Notes: generated by a model from the sequence alone, not told the origin. 64,000 nt of DNA from Botryococcus braunii (GCA_002005505.1 KV908352.1:541540-605539); one strand, 5' to 3'. Numbered from the stretch's first letter, positions 9,250-20,045 are shown. Numbers and translations: made by a program.

Positions 9250-10317
9250 GACCTGTAGAGAGTGTGTTAGATCGAGTGCACGTGGATACTGTGGGGCCCA
9301 TTTCACCAGCTGTCATCACGGGAGAGCGGTTTTGGGTTACTGTGGTTGATGAAAAATCCCATCTGATAGCCTCCTTGGCTGTGAAGTCGAAAGAAGTCAT
9401 TCCCAAGGCCCTCATTGAGCTCTTGAAGTACTGGCAGACATTTCATGAGAAAGTGGTGAAGTGTGTGAGATCTGATAGAGGGACAGAATTTCTGCATCAG
9501 CAGTTCAAAGAATTTTGTGCTCAGCAGGGCACTAAAATGGAGACCTCAGCTCCATCCACGCCTCAGCAAAATCGACTTGCTGAGCGCATGAATCGGACTC
9601 TGAAGGAGCGCACAAGGACCCTGTTGGTGCACGCTGCAGCAGACCCTTCCTTGTGGAAGGAGGCACTGGAGTCTGCCACCCTGCTTTACAACGTGGGACC
9701 CACCACAGGCAGGCCTCTGACCCCTAATGAGATGCTCTATGGGGTAAAGCCTGATGTTGCTTCCTTGCGCACATGGGGCTGTGTGGCACATGTTCACATT
9801 CCCCCAGGTCAGCGGTCTGTATTTGGACCAAAGACCATTCCAGGCATGTTCACTGGGTATTGCCCACAGTCTAAGGCCTCTAGAGTGTACGTAGGCAATG
9901 GTGTATGGAAAGAGAGCAGGGACGTTACATTCCTTGAGCATCTGAGAGGGGGGAAGAGAGTGGGTATGTCTAAGGTGCAACCTGGATCCCCTCAATGGCG
10001 CTCAAGAGCGTCCTCGCATGGCAGGGGAGGCAATTCCAATGTCCCTAGCTCACCAACAGCCATTCCCGTGAATTTTTGGGAAACAGAGGATGACCCAGTG
10101 GTGGAGTGCAAGCCCACTGGATCTCCTGCTACCACTGCCAGCTCTCCAGAGGACCACAGCAGGCTGAGGAGCTCAGTCGGACCTGTGGCTGGAGCCCCCA
10201 GCAACCATGATGGTTCCCCTGCCACCTCAGGGACCTCACATCAGTCCTGGTCAGTGCTGGGACATCTTCAAAATTTAGCTCGGGGGGGTGCTGAAGCGCA
10301 ATCGCAACTGGACAAAC
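9250..10317 (+). pseudogene. pol: Integrase of Copia element D
   Basis: Catalytic core and C-terminal part of a Copia integrase: DRVHVDTVGPISPAVITGER, RSDRGTEF, then PSTPQQNRLAER (the family norm is PYTPQQNGVAER), WKEALESATLLYNVGPTTGR and GVWKESRDVTFLEHLRGG. D and E residues are present. It is open from 9250 to 10317 in one frame and ends at the insertion point of element C. The same frame resumes at 17355 with the RFQGKSQ and LPPGTTLTRDQRY words, which follow this region in C. Confidence 0.85.
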
Positions 10318-11009
10318 TGTGAAAGGTTATGGGCAATCGGCTTTCCCTGTACAAAGCAGACAGGTCGTCAATAGACGTAGTTACTCCATCTACAGTCCGT
10401 ACGACTGTCTGCTGAGTGCCACACACAACTGTCGGACAAGACTAGCATCTGGTGATGCCCAGCATCTTTCACAACCAGTTCCGTTACATCATTATCTTGT
10501 ACACAAGCACCGATCAAGCAATCACTAGATAAGGCTCTAGACGGCTACGTTCAAGTACATGCCTATACTCCCTGAAGTCACTGTCCCTTATCTGTTTGAG
10601 TGACTACAGGGTACACTAAGCTTGTTCACTCTCACAATTGCAACAATGATACAACACACACTGCCGCACCGTACCTGTACAAAGCAGACAGGTCGTCAAT
10701 AGACGAAGTTACTCCAGCTACAGTCCGTACAACTGTCTGCTGAGTGCCACACACAACTGTCGGACAAGACTAGCATCTGGTGATGCCCAGCATCTTTCAC
10801 AACCAGTTGGTATTCACTCCGGTGGGGCAGCCTTAAGAGTTCATCCGACAAACGTGTGATCTAGATAGGATTGTACCTTATGTTCGAAAACGTCCAGAAT
10901 CTGCCGTGTCTCAGTACCTTATGTTCTCAATGGACCCATATCCTAATAGTGCACACATGAAGATCACTTAAAGCACAAGGCATTCAATAATAATGTTCAG
11001 AACTCAACA
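10318..11009 (-). repeat. 3' LTR of element C
   Basis: A 692-bp LTR, TG...CA bounded (plus strand TGTGAAAGG to ACTCAACA). It contains a direct repeat of about 130 bp starting near 10346 and 10674. ATAAGGTAC-type motifs occur near its 5' (minus-strand) end. Confidence 0.92.
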
Positions 11010-11026
11010 CTTCCCCTTGCCTGCAT
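11010..11026 (-). promoter_or_regulatory. Polypurine tract of element C
   Basis: The minus strand reads GCAGGCAAGGGGAAG directly beside the LTR start TGTTGAG. This is the expected plus-strand primer site. The same tract lies next to the 3' LTRs of E, F and (mutated) D, and a close variant lies at G. Confidence 0.85.
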
Positions 11027-11029
11027 GCT

Positions 11030-12843
11030 TTAAGTGTATCTTCTCAAACCTAGTGAATCACGATGACCAACAAACACCGGCTTGGCAAGTGGCTTGGTCA
11101 TAATGTCAGCCACATTGCGAGCAGATTCCACATAGAGGATATCTACCTGCCCAAGTGCCATAGCTTCCCTAGCGTAGTGGAAGCTTACTGCAACGTGCTT
11201 TGTGAATTTGGAATACAGGGGGTTCCGTAAATTAGAAATGCATCCTTGGTTGTCACAGAAAATTTTGACCCTCCAAGGTGCAGCCCCTATCTCTTCCAAG
11301 AAGCCCCTTAGCCAGTTGGCTTCCTTCACAATATGGCCAGCTGCCATAAACTCAGCTTGCACAGTTGAGGTAGCAACTGAGCTCTGCTTCTTGCTTCCCC
11401 AAACCACGGCACTACCATAGACTGATAGAACATAGCCAATGGTGGAATACCTGTGGTCCAGGTCCCCAGCATAGTCGGCATCAACATAGCCTTCTAGCTC
11501 AGGGCCCTTTCCACCCAGAGTAAGAGCTAACTCTCTGGTATCTCTCAAGTACTTCAGCACTCGACTGGCCTCATTCCAGTGTGAGGTAGTGGGTGTCATT
11601 CTATACCTTGACAACACTCCAACAGCCTGAGAAATGTCAGGCCGGGTCGTATTGGCTATGTACAGTAACGATCCAATTAACTCGCAGTATCGATGACCAG
11701 GTGGCAGAGGGGTACCAGCCCCATGTGACATACCATCTGAGGACTCGGGTCTGCTGCTAGCCACGAAGTCCTTGGACATGGGGGTATCAACCCCACGTCC
11801 ATCATCAGCAACGCCAAACTTCTCCACAAGAGCATCAATCTTGGGAGTGCAACTCATGGAGATAGTGCCCTGAACTCTATTGCGTAGGACCTGACACCCC
11901 AGGAAATCATTCACCTCTCCCAAATCATGGATGGTGAAGTCCTTCTTCAATAACTCTTTCCCCCACTCAATCTCTGCAACCACTCTGGCAACTATATGAG
12001 AAGATCATCGACATAAACAAGAATAAACGACAGATTACCATCAGGGGCCCTCCTGATGTATACCCCAGCGTCGCTCTTGCACACACTATACCCCATCACG
12101 CTCAACTTGTCGCTCAAGGTCTTGTGCCAAGCCCGTGGGGCTTGCTTAAGACCGTAGAGTGCCTTCCTGAGCTTGCACACAACTCTCGTGTTGCCATTCT
12201 CAAATCCTGGTGGTTGGGTCACATAGACCTCTTCCTCCAACTCCCCATTGAGAAAAGCTGTCTTGATATCCACTTGGTGGATCTCAAGATTTTGTGTGGC
12301 AGCCACTGCCAGCACAGCTCTCCTCGCACCATAGCTGCTGGTAGGTGCAAAAACCTCACCAACATCTATACCAGGAATCTGTCTGCAACCCTGGGCAACC
12401 AATCTTGCTTTAAACCGAGTGACATTCCCATGTGCATCGTTTTTTGTAGAAAAAATCCAATGAACAGGGATAACTTTCTGCCCATGGGGTCTTTCCACAT
12501 ACTGCATAACCTCATGGGTGTCTAAAGACTCCATCTCCTCTTGCATTGCCTGCTGCCAGAACTCCCACTGAGGTGAGCGCTGGGCTTCCCTCAAGTTTGA
12601 GGGCACGTGAACTTTTCCCAACCTGACAGAAGGTACACTCTGTACCTTATGCTGTGGTGCAGCAGGGCTGTCAGCCTTACTGGTGCTGTTCCCTTCTCTC
12701 TCTCTCTCTCCCTGGTTGCCAGAATAAGGTACATTATGTACCTTATGCTGGGACTGGGCAGTACTGCCGGGATTATCTGATTCCTTCTCAAGTCTCTCTC
12801 TCTCTCCTTGACTACTGGACTCATGTGCCTTACATTCTCGCAC
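11030..12843 (-). pseudogene. pol: RT-RNase H of element C (one 2-bp frameshift)
   Basis: Copia RT and RNase H. Order: linker with HKVHNVPY-type words, [76 protein letters not shown]. RNase H then follows with GYVDADYAGDLDHRYST, VQAEFMAAGH, CDNQGCISNLRNP and ESARNVADIMTKPL. The frame breaks at about 11984-11993, where C has CTATATGAG and F has CTATGAG, a 2-bp gain directly after the catalytic YVDD block. Upstream it overlaps the gag-integrase ORF in another frame. Apart from these breaks the sequence looks well preserved. Confidence 0.9.
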
Positions 12844-15800
12844 CTTACATTACCCTTACATTCTCGCACCTTCCGCAATGCAGAGGGGAGCAGCAGCTCT
12901 CTCTCTCTCCTGGACTCACACTTGGGCACACTACCCAGACTTGCCTGAGCTGCGCCTACAATGTCAGCCTGCACACCATAAGCATGACTAGCCAGTGACT
13001 GGGATTGGGCACCAGCTTCCCCTACTGCTGGCATGTCTAACCCACTGCTCTCATCTCTTACATCTGCACCGAACATAGCCTCGACTGTCTCAACCTGCCC
13101 CTGCATATCAGGGAGACCAACCATGTTTGGCTCACTCACAATTGCCTGACCTGGGTCATGGGCATGCAATGGGATGTCAGAATGCTCTCTCCTAGCCACG
13201 CGCTGTAGATAACGCTGCTCCCTTGTAAGGGTGGTCCCTGGAGGAAGGGGAATTTGTGACTTCCCCTGCATTCGCAACCCCTCTTGTACCTTCTGCATTT
13301 TTTCTACCTGGGATTGAGTTTCTACACCCCCCCTGGCCAGATTCTGCATATGCTCAAGCACCGACCACGAGTGCTGAGATGGTTCTGGGGTCCCAACAGT
13401 AGAATCCAGGCTGGTGGGGGTTCCTTGGTCATGTGCTGCTATGGTCCCGTCTCCAGACTGATCCCCAGCACAAAGTCCAGAGGTCCCAGGAGCCCCAGTG
13501 GAAAGCGTCTCCACTCCATGGTCATCCTCCTCATCCCAGAACGTGGGTGGGGCAGCAGAGGGAATTGCTTGAGGCGTTGCCAGATTCTCACTGCCAAGGG
13601 GGGGTGATATCCTAGAATCATAGACAGACCCAGGCTGGACCTTTGATAGACCCACTCTCTCAGGCCCCCTCAAGTGCTCGATAAAGCTGACGTCCCTACT
13701 CTCCTTCCACACTCCATTCCCCACGTACACACGATACGCTTTAGACTGGGGACAATAACCAGTAAACATCCCAGGGATGGTCTTGGACCCAAAAACAGAC
13801 CTTTGGCCACTGGGAATGTGCACATGGGCTACACAGCCAAACGTGCGCAGCACAGACACATCAGGTTTGACACCAAAGAATAATTCCATGGGGGTCAGGG
13901 ACCTGCCTGAAGTAGGACCCACATTGTAGAGGAGGGTAGCTGTCTCAAGCGCCTCCTTCCAAAGGGAAGGGTCTGCTGCAGCATGGACCAACAGAGTCCT
14001 TGTTCGCTCCTTCAGGGTCCTATTCATCCTCTCCGCCACCCCATTCTGCTGAGGCGTGTAGGGCGCTGAGGACTCCATCTTAGTGCCCTGCTGAGCACAA
14101 AACTCTTTGAATTGCTGGTTCAAGAACTCTGAACCCCTGTCAGTCCTCACACACTTCACAACCGTGCCTCGTTGGGTCTGCCAAAAACGGAGCAGGTCTA
14201 TCACAGCCTTTGGGATGCAATCCTTTGACTTCACAGGCAGGGAGGCAACTTGGTGTGAACTTTCATCCACTACAGTGACCCAATATCGTTCACCTGTGAT
14301 GGCAGGAGGTGATATGGGACCCACAGTATCCACATGGACTCTATCGAGTGGGTTATGTGCAGGCCTGGAAGATACAGGGAAAGGAGGTCTGGAGTGTTTC
14401 CCTTGTATACACGATTCACAGTGCTTGGGGCACTCAGGGCAGGGAGCAAGGGAGATATTGAGTCCTGTAACCAGATCTTCCTTAGAGAACCTCTGCATGC
14501 TGCTGGCACCAGGATGACCTAACCTAGCATGCCACAGAGATCTCTCGCTACACACGTGTCCTTTCCTAAGATGAGACGCCTCAGCCATGTGATCAATATG
14601 TCTGCAGCCAACTTGCTGCCCTCTGACAGGACTAACAAACTCCAAAAAAAACAGACCTCGTGCGCGGGTGATATCTCCACACCACCCTTCAGGTCCCTTC
14701 ATGGCTGTGTAACCACCTGCAGTGTCAGTCAGGAAAGATGCTCCATCCTGAATTGCACCAGTGACTGAAATGAGGTTGGTATGCGCAGAAGGAACACACT
14801 GCACATTGTGCAGCCAGAATACTTCGTGCCTTGCATTCACAAGGCATACAGACCCAGATGCAATGATTCCTCCCTTGGCGTCTGAGGTTGCCAAGTGCAG
14901 AGGAAGAGGCTGTCCATGCATAACTGGATTATGGAGCAATGAGAGATCATTGACTATATGCACAGAGGCACCACTATCTATTAACCAAGATGTGCTGCTA
15001 GCTCCATGCGAAGTTGGGGCAAGCACATTGAGAGAGATAAACATCGCCTCACCAGAAGGAGGGGGTGGAGGTGGTAAATGCCACCCCGGAAACGTGTGTT
15101 GACTTGTTGGATAGTTATATGCTGAAGGTGGTCCAGGGCTGGAAGCGGATGAAGGCGGGCCACCCCGGCCAGATCCATGGTCCCACCAGGCTTGAGGAGA
15201 CGACTGTGGGCCTCCCTGGCCCCAGTAAGCTGCAGGCCCAACGCTTGCCGCTTGCATGTTTTGATGCAGAGCCTGCAGCTGCCTGAGCGGTCCGCAGTCA
15301 GTCATGAAGTGGCCCTTTGCCTTGCAGAAGTGGCATGTAAGCTCCTCTCTGGGCCTTCTTGCCCTGCCAGGTCCACGCCCCCTGCCACCAAAAGTAGTTG
15401 CAGAGGGGCCAGCGGGAGGCTGTTCGTTTGCTGGTAGTGCTGCTCCAACTCCCGGTACTGCTCCCACTCCTGGTGCAGCTCCAGCGCTTGATGACGCTCC
15501 AGCTACCCCCCCAGAGGGACCAGCCACTGCTGCAGCTGCCATGGCCTGAGGTGTTCCCTCTGCAGGTGGGTCCTTGTACCCACGGCTGGCTGCGGCGCGC
15601 AGGATTCTTTGAATCAGCTCCAATGGCGGCTTGTCGGTTGCCATAACCTCCAGGGACTCGAGCCTCAGCACAGGAGGGAGGCCCTTCACCATCAGCTCCC
15701 CAACATTGTGGTCCAAGAGGATGAACGCGTTGTTTCTGAGACTTGTAGCCAGATCCATCATTCTGTAGAGGTAGACCTTGAGTGTCTCCCCTGTCTTGAT

Positions 15801-16265
15801 GCCCTGCTCCATTTCCTTGTACCACTCAAGGTTGATGTCTTGGTTGCTCCCTCCAGTGTGACTGTTCTTCACCCACGTGATGAAGTCGAACGCTGCTTTG
15901 TGGCATGAGATCTGAGAATGCCAGATGACTGGAACTGACTGGATCAGCCACTGCTTGATGGCTGAGTTCTCCACCGACCCTGGCATTGGCCTCTCCAAAG
16001 CCGCTCTGACCCCCTTGGTGTTTGCGCACGCCTCCAAAGCTTCATACCAAAATTCAAAATTGCGCCCTCCATCATCAAGCATGACAGTCATCTTTGGATT
16101 AGAGGTATTGGGGATGTAGGCTGCCTTGTCAATCTCCACCTTTTGTTCTGCAGTGGCCGATTGTGTCCCGGTCATAGACTGCCCTGGAGTGGCCCCACTG
16201 ACTTCTCCAGGTTGAGACATTGCTGTTTCACTGCTACTTTCCTTTTCTTTGCCCCTTTTTGTCAT
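12591..16265 (-). CDS. gag-pol: Gag-protease-integrase ORF of element C
   Basis: An open frame of 1,224 residues starting MTKRGKEKESSS. Gag region with FEFWYEALEA and WYKEMEQGIKTG; Ala/Pro/Gly-rich spacer; zinc knuckle CHFCKAKGHFMTDC at about residues 308-321; protease WLIDSGASVHIVND at about 425-440; pre-integrase LWHARLGHPG and CESCIQGKH near 575-625; integrase core with VRTDRGSEF and APYTPQQNGVAER. The true polyprotein reading ends at about 12870. There a duplicated stretch (GTAAGG...GTGCGAGAATG) adds 20 nt and shifts the frame, so the last 90 residues or so (ERERERE and after) are out-of-frame linker. In F the same frame is broken by a different indel. Confidence 0.92.
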   Translation of the reverse strand: MTKRGKEKESSSETAMSQPGEVSGATPGQSMTGTQSATAEQKVEIDKAAYIPNTSNPKMTVMLDDGGRNFEFWYEALEACANTKGVRAALERPMPGSVENSAIKQWLIQSVPVIWHSQISCHKAAFDFITWVKNSHTGGSNQDINLEWYKEMEQGIKTGETLKVYLYRMMDLATSLRNNAFILLDHNVGELMVKGLPPVLRLESLEVMATDKPPLELIQRILRAAASRGYKDPPAEGTPQAMAAAAVAGPSGGVAGASSSAGAAPGVGAVPGVGAALPANEQPPAGPSATTFGGRGRGPGRARRPREELTCHFCKAKGHFMTDCGPLRQLQALHQNMQAASVGPAAYWGQGGPQSSPQAWWDHGSGRGGPPSSASSPGPPSAYNYPTSQHTFPGWHLPPPPPPSGEAMFISLNVLAPTSHGASSTSWLIDSGASVHIVNDLSLLHNPVMHGQPLPLHLATSDAKGGIIASGSVCLVNARHEVFWLHNVQCVPSAHTNLISVTGAIQDGASFLTDTAGGYTAMKGPEGWCGDITRARGLFFLEFVSPVRGQQVGCRHIDHMAEASHLRKGHVCSERSLWHARLGHPGASSMQRFSKEDLVTGLNISLAPCPECPKHCESCIQGKHSRPPFPVSSRPAHNPLDRVHVDTVGPISPPAITGERYWVTVVDESSHQVASLPVKSKDCIPKAVIDLLRFWQTQRGTVVKCVRTDRGSEFLNQQFKEFCAQQGTKMESSAPYTPQQNGVAERMNRTLKERTRTLLVHAAADPSLWKEALETATLLYNVGPTSGRSLTPMELFFGVKPDVSVLRTFGCVAHVHIPSGQRSVFGSKTIPGMFTGYCPQSKAYRVYVGNGVWKESRDVSFIEHLRGPERVGLSKVQPGSVYDSRISPPLGSENLATPQAIPSAAPPTFWDEEDDHGVETLSTGAPGTSGLCAGDQSGDGTIAAHDQGTPTSLDSTVGTPEPSQHSWSVLEHMQNLARGGVETQSQVEKMQKVQEGLRMQGKSQIPLPPGTTLTREQRYLQRVARREHSDIPLHAHDPGQAIVSEPNMVGLPDMQGQVETVEAMFGADVRDESSGLDMPAVGEAGAQSQSLASHAYGVQADIVGAAQASLGSVPKCESRRERELLLPSALRKVRECKGNVRCENVRHMSPVVKERERDLRRNQIIPAVLPSPSIRYIMYLILATREREREKGTAPVRLTALLHHSIRYRVYLLSGWEKFTCPQT

Positions 16266-16641
16266 ACTATTGTCACTTCACCAGCCAAACTTACTCATAA
16301 ACTTCTGGAATGCAGCAATACCCTACAATTCCCTCCATGTCATGGAAATTTACCAGCCAGTCTTGCACAGTAGTAGCAGATATGTTCCCCTCAGAAGTTT
16401 GCGCCGGAGTCCGGCCCGACTCACTCAGTGCTTCTAGACAACGTCTATGAATGATAAAGCACAGCTAAAACTTCAATTATGAATTTCCCAGAAAGGTAAA
16501 CTGTGAGTAAGATAATGGTCCTGGTACACTCGAGTTCCCTTGCGCCGCTGCGCCATGCTCGAGCTCCTTTGTTGACGCTTACGTCTGACCCATCCGTAGA
16601 CGACCTTCACTCCTGCTTTTACTTGGCTCAGCTGGAAGGGC
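16266..16641 (-). other. 5' leader of element C
   Basis: About 375 bp between primer site and gag ATG, almost identical to 58343-58718 in F. No start-to-stop ORF comparable to ORF1 of the A/B family. One open stretch (about 16470 to 16290) lacks an ATG and contains QDWL, weakly reminiscent of EDWL in ORF1. I do not call it a gene. Confidence 0.6.
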
Positions 16642-16655
16642 GTGGGCCCATAACC
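16642..16655 (-). promoter_or_regulatory. Primer binding site of element C with LTR hairpin
   Basis: The minus strand GGTTATGGGCCCAC is perfectly complementary to initiator tRNA-Met anticodon-loop sequence and directly adjoins the LTR. The last bases of the LTR contain GCCCATAACC (plus 16663-16672 as GGTTATGGGC). LTR end and primer site therefore form a perfect 10-bp stem with a 7-nt loop. Confidence 0.85.
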
Positions 16656-17349
16656 TGTGAAAGGTTATGGGCAATCGGCTTTCCCTGTACAAAGCAGACA
16701 GGTCGTCAATAGACGAAGTTACTCCAGCTACAGTCCGTACGACTGTCTGCTGAGTGCCACACACAACTGTCGGACAAGACTAGCATCTGGTGATGCCCAG
16801 CATCTTTCACAACCAGTTCCGTTACATCATTATCTTGTACACAAGCACCGATCAAGCAATCACTAGATAAGGCTCTAGACGGCTACGTTCAAGTACATGC
16901 CTATACTCCCTGAAGTCACTGTCCCTTATCTGTTTGAGTGACTACAGGGTACACTAAGCTTGTTCACTCTCACAATAGCAACAATGATACAACACACACT
17001 GCCGCACCGTACCTGTACAAAGCAGACAGGTCGTCAATAGACGAAGTTACTCCAGCTACAGTCCGTACGACTGTCTGCTGAGTGCCACACACAACTGTCG
17101 GACAAGACTAGCATCTGGTGATGCCCAGCATCCTTCACAACCAGTTGGTATTCACTCCGGTGGGGCAGCCTTAAGAGTTCATCCGACAAACGTGTGATCT
17201 AGATAGGATTGTACCTTATGTTCGAAAACGTCCAGAATCTGCCGTGTCTCAAGGTACCTTATGTTCTCAATGGACCCATATCCTAATAGTGCACACATGA
17301 AGATCACTTAAAGCACAAGGCATTCAATAATAATGTTCAGAACTCAACA
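16656..17349 (-). repeat. 5' LTR of element C
   Basis: A 694-bp LTR matching 10318-11009 with a handful of substitutions and one 2-bp indel (CTCAAGGTACC against CTCAGTACC). TSD CAAAC follows at 17350. Confidence 0.93.
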
Positions 17350-17354
17350 CAAAC

Positions 17355-19623
17355 TGCAGAAGATGCAGGAGGGGGTCAGGTTCCAGGGGAAGTCTCAACA
17401 TAGACTTCCCCCAGGAACCACTCTCACAAGGGATCAGCGCTATGAACAGCGCCAGGCTAGGAGGGACTCAGTAGGGGTCCCCATGCATGACCCTGGCTCA
17501 GGCCAGGTACTTGTAAGTGAGCCACCCTTGGTAGGTCTCCCTGATTTGCAGAGGTAGGTTGAGATAGGGGAGGCTATGCTTGGAGAAGATGTTAGCGAGG
17601 AGAGTAGTGGGCTAGAAGTGCCAGCAGCAGGGGAAGCATGTAACCAATTTGAGCTGGGAGCCAATCATCCTTATGGGGTGCAGTCTGACACAATAGGCGC
17701 AGCTCAGGAAAGTCAAAGTAGTGTACCTAGGTGTGAGTCCAGGAGAGAGAGAGAGCTGCTGCTTCCACCTGCATTGAGAAAGGTGAGAGATTGTAACGGT
17801 GGAGCGCATGAGTCTGGCAGTCCAAGAGAGCGAGAGAGAGAGAGTTGGGGAGGGTTATGGCAGTTCTGGCTGTACTGCCGGATCTCAACATAAGGTACAA
17901 AATGTACCTTATTTTGGGAACCAGGATCAGAGGGATATAAAAGACAACAGTCCCAGGAGTGCTGACAGTACTGCAGAGTCTCAGCATAAGGTACAGAATG
18001 TACCTTATGTCAAGCTGGGAAAGGTTCACGTGCCATCTAATCTGAGGGAAGCCCAATGCTCCCCTCAGTGGGATTTTTGGCAACAAGCAATGAGGGAAGA
18101 TATGGATTCCCTTGATACACATGAGGTTCTAGAATATGTGGACAGGCCACATGGACAGAAAGTTATTCCTGTCCATTGGATCTTCTCCACTAAAAATGAT
18201 GCACATGGGAATGTTACTCGCTTTAAAGCGAGATTGGTTGCCCAGGGGTGTAGACAGATCCCTGGGATAGATGTTGGGGAGGATTTGCACCCACCAGCAG
18301 CTATGGGGCAAGGAGGGCTGTACTGGAAGTAGCTGCCACACAGAATCTTGAGATCCACCAAGTCGATATCAAGACTGCCTTTCTTAATGGGGAATTGGAG
18401 GAGGAAGTATTTGTGACTCAGCCTCCAGGTTTTGAGAATGGCAATACGAGAGTAGTGTGCAAACTTAGGAAGGCACTATATGGTCTTAAGCAAGCCCCTA
18501 GGGCATGGCATAAGACCTTGAATGTCAAGCTGAGTGTCATGGGGTATAGTGTTTGCGAGAGTGATGCAGGGGTGTACATCAGGAGGGCCCCTGATGGCAA
18601 CCTGTCATTCATTCTGGCCTATGTAGACGACCTCCTCATTGTTGCTCGAGTGATCTCAGAGATGGAGTGGGGAAAGGAACTTCTAAAGAAGGACTTTACC
18701 ATTCATGATCTAGGAGAGGTACATGATATTCTGGGATGCCAGGTTCTTAGAAATTTGTGATGAGGGTACTATTTCTATGAGCTGCACTCCCAAGATTGAT
18801 GCTCTTGTGGAGACGTTTGGCGTGGGTAATGATGGGCGTGTGGTTGATACGCCCATGTCCAAGGACTTCGTGGCTAGCAGCAGACCCGAGTCCTCAGATG
18901 GTATGTCACATGGGGCAAGTACCCCTCTGCCACCTGGTCATCGATATTGCGAGTTGATTGGGTCGCTGTTATATATTGCCAATACAACACGGCCTGACAT
19001 TTCACAGGCTGTTGGGGTGTTGTCAAGGTATAGAATGACACCCACTACTTCACACTGGAATGAGGCCATCCGAGTGCTGAAGTATTTGAGAGATACCAGA
19101 GAATTAGCTCTTATTCTGGGTGGAAAGGGGCCTGAGCTAGAAGGCTATGTTGATGCCGACTATGCTGGGGACCTGGACCACAGGTACTCCACCACTGGCT
19201 ATGTTCTATCTGTCTATGGTAGTGCCGTGGTTTGGGGAAGCAAGAAGCAGAGCTCAGTTGCTACCTCAACTGTGCAAGCCGAGTTTACCGGCCATATTGT
19301 GAAGGAAGCCAACTGGCTTAGGGGCTTCCTGGAAGAGATAGGGGCACCTTGGAGGGTCAAAATTTTCTGTGACAACCAAGGATGCATTTCCAATTTACGG
19401 AACCCCCTTTATTCCAAATTCACAAAGCATGTTGCAGTAAGCGTCCACTATGCCAGGGAAGCTATGGCACTTGGGCAGGTAGATATCCTCTATGTGGAAT
19501 CTGCTCGAAATGTGGCTGACATTATGACCAAACTTGCAAGCCACTTGCTAAGCCCGTGTTTGTTGGTCATCGTGATTCACTAGGTTTGAGAAGATACACA
19601 TAAAGCATGCAGGCAAGGGGATG
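17355..19623 (+). pseudogene. pol: Linker, RT and RNase H of element D
   Basis: Continuation of D after the nested C. Linker with LPPGTTLTRDQRY and HKVQNVPY words, a stop near 17556 and a frame change at an (AG)n run near 17830. RT follows with VIPVHWIFSTK, a frame break near 18290 where the FAPTSSYG block is garbled, [29 protein letters not shown] and AYVDDLLIV. There is a further frame break near 18740. RNase H has GYVDADYAGDLDHRYST, VQAEF (followed by a three-residue deletion) and CDNQGCISNLRNP. Its end is scrambled (IMTKLASHLL). The purine tract at 19605-19623 reads GGCAAGGGGATG. Confidence 0.88.
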
Positions 19624-19830
19624 TGTTGAGTTCTGAACATTATTATTGAATGCCTTGAACTTAAAGTGATCTTTAGGTGTGCACTATTGGGACATGGGTC
19701 CATTGAGAACATAAGGTACCTTGAGACACGTTAGGTTGTGGACGCTTTCGAACATAAGGTACAATCTGATCTAGATTACGCGTTAGGGTGAAAGGACTAT
19801 TAGAGCTGCGATTACCGCATAGTCGACACG
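19624..19830 (+). repeat. Partial 3' LTR of element D
   Basis: It begins TGTTGAGTTCTGAAC directly after the polypurine tract. For about 200 bp it resembles the LTR of element E (ATAAGGTACC, ACGCGTTAGG, GCGATTACCGCATAGTCGA), then leaves the LTR consensus. The remaining 500 bp or so of LTR are absent. Confidence 0.75.
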
Positions 19831-20045
19831 AGATACACCGCATTGTACACCGCATGCGCATACACCGCATATGCGCACGGCGATTATTAGATATTAGGTT
19901 GTGGACGCTTTCGAACATAAGGTACAATCTGATCTAGATTACGCGTTAGGGTGAAAGGACTATTAGAGCTGCGATTACCGCATAGTCAACACGAGATACA
20001 CCGCATTGTACATCGCATGCGCATACACCGCATAGTCGACACGAG
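19731..20045 (+). repeat. Tandem duplication at the D/G junction
   Basis: A block of about 163 bp starting TTAGGTTGTGGACG at 19731 is repeated from 19894. It includes LTR sequence and a run of short CACCGCAT/TGCGCATA units absent from the other LTRs. The second copy runs straight into gag of element G. This is a rearrangement scar, not a clean insertion. Confidence 0.75.

Larger units (their letters stand above)
10318..17349 (-). mobile_element. Complete Copia element C nested in D
   Basis: A 7,032-bp element flanked by a perfect TSD, CAAAC (10313-10317 and 17350-17354). 3' LTR 10318-11009, polypurine tract, coding region, primer site 16642-16655, 5' LTR 16656-17349. Coding content covers all Copia domains but is split by two small frame changes (a 20-nt gain in the linker and a 2-nt gain beside YVDD). 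The LTRs differ by several substitutions and a 2-bp indel, so C appears older than F and E. It is nearly identical in protein to element F at 53.5-58.3 kb. Confidence 0.95.

Noticed and set aside
12591..12850. Programmed -1 frameshift between integrase and RT
   Set aside because: C and F reach the RT frame shift through different indels (20-nt duplication versus CT-unit gain), which argues for mutation. No conserved slippery site with a structure was seen. Kept only as a hotspot observation.
13284..13607. Antisense ORFs over gag-pol (here and at 55361, 21093, 14107 and others)
   Set aside because: They overlap well-supported Copia frames, and the C and F versions are simply shared shadows of the same coding sequence.
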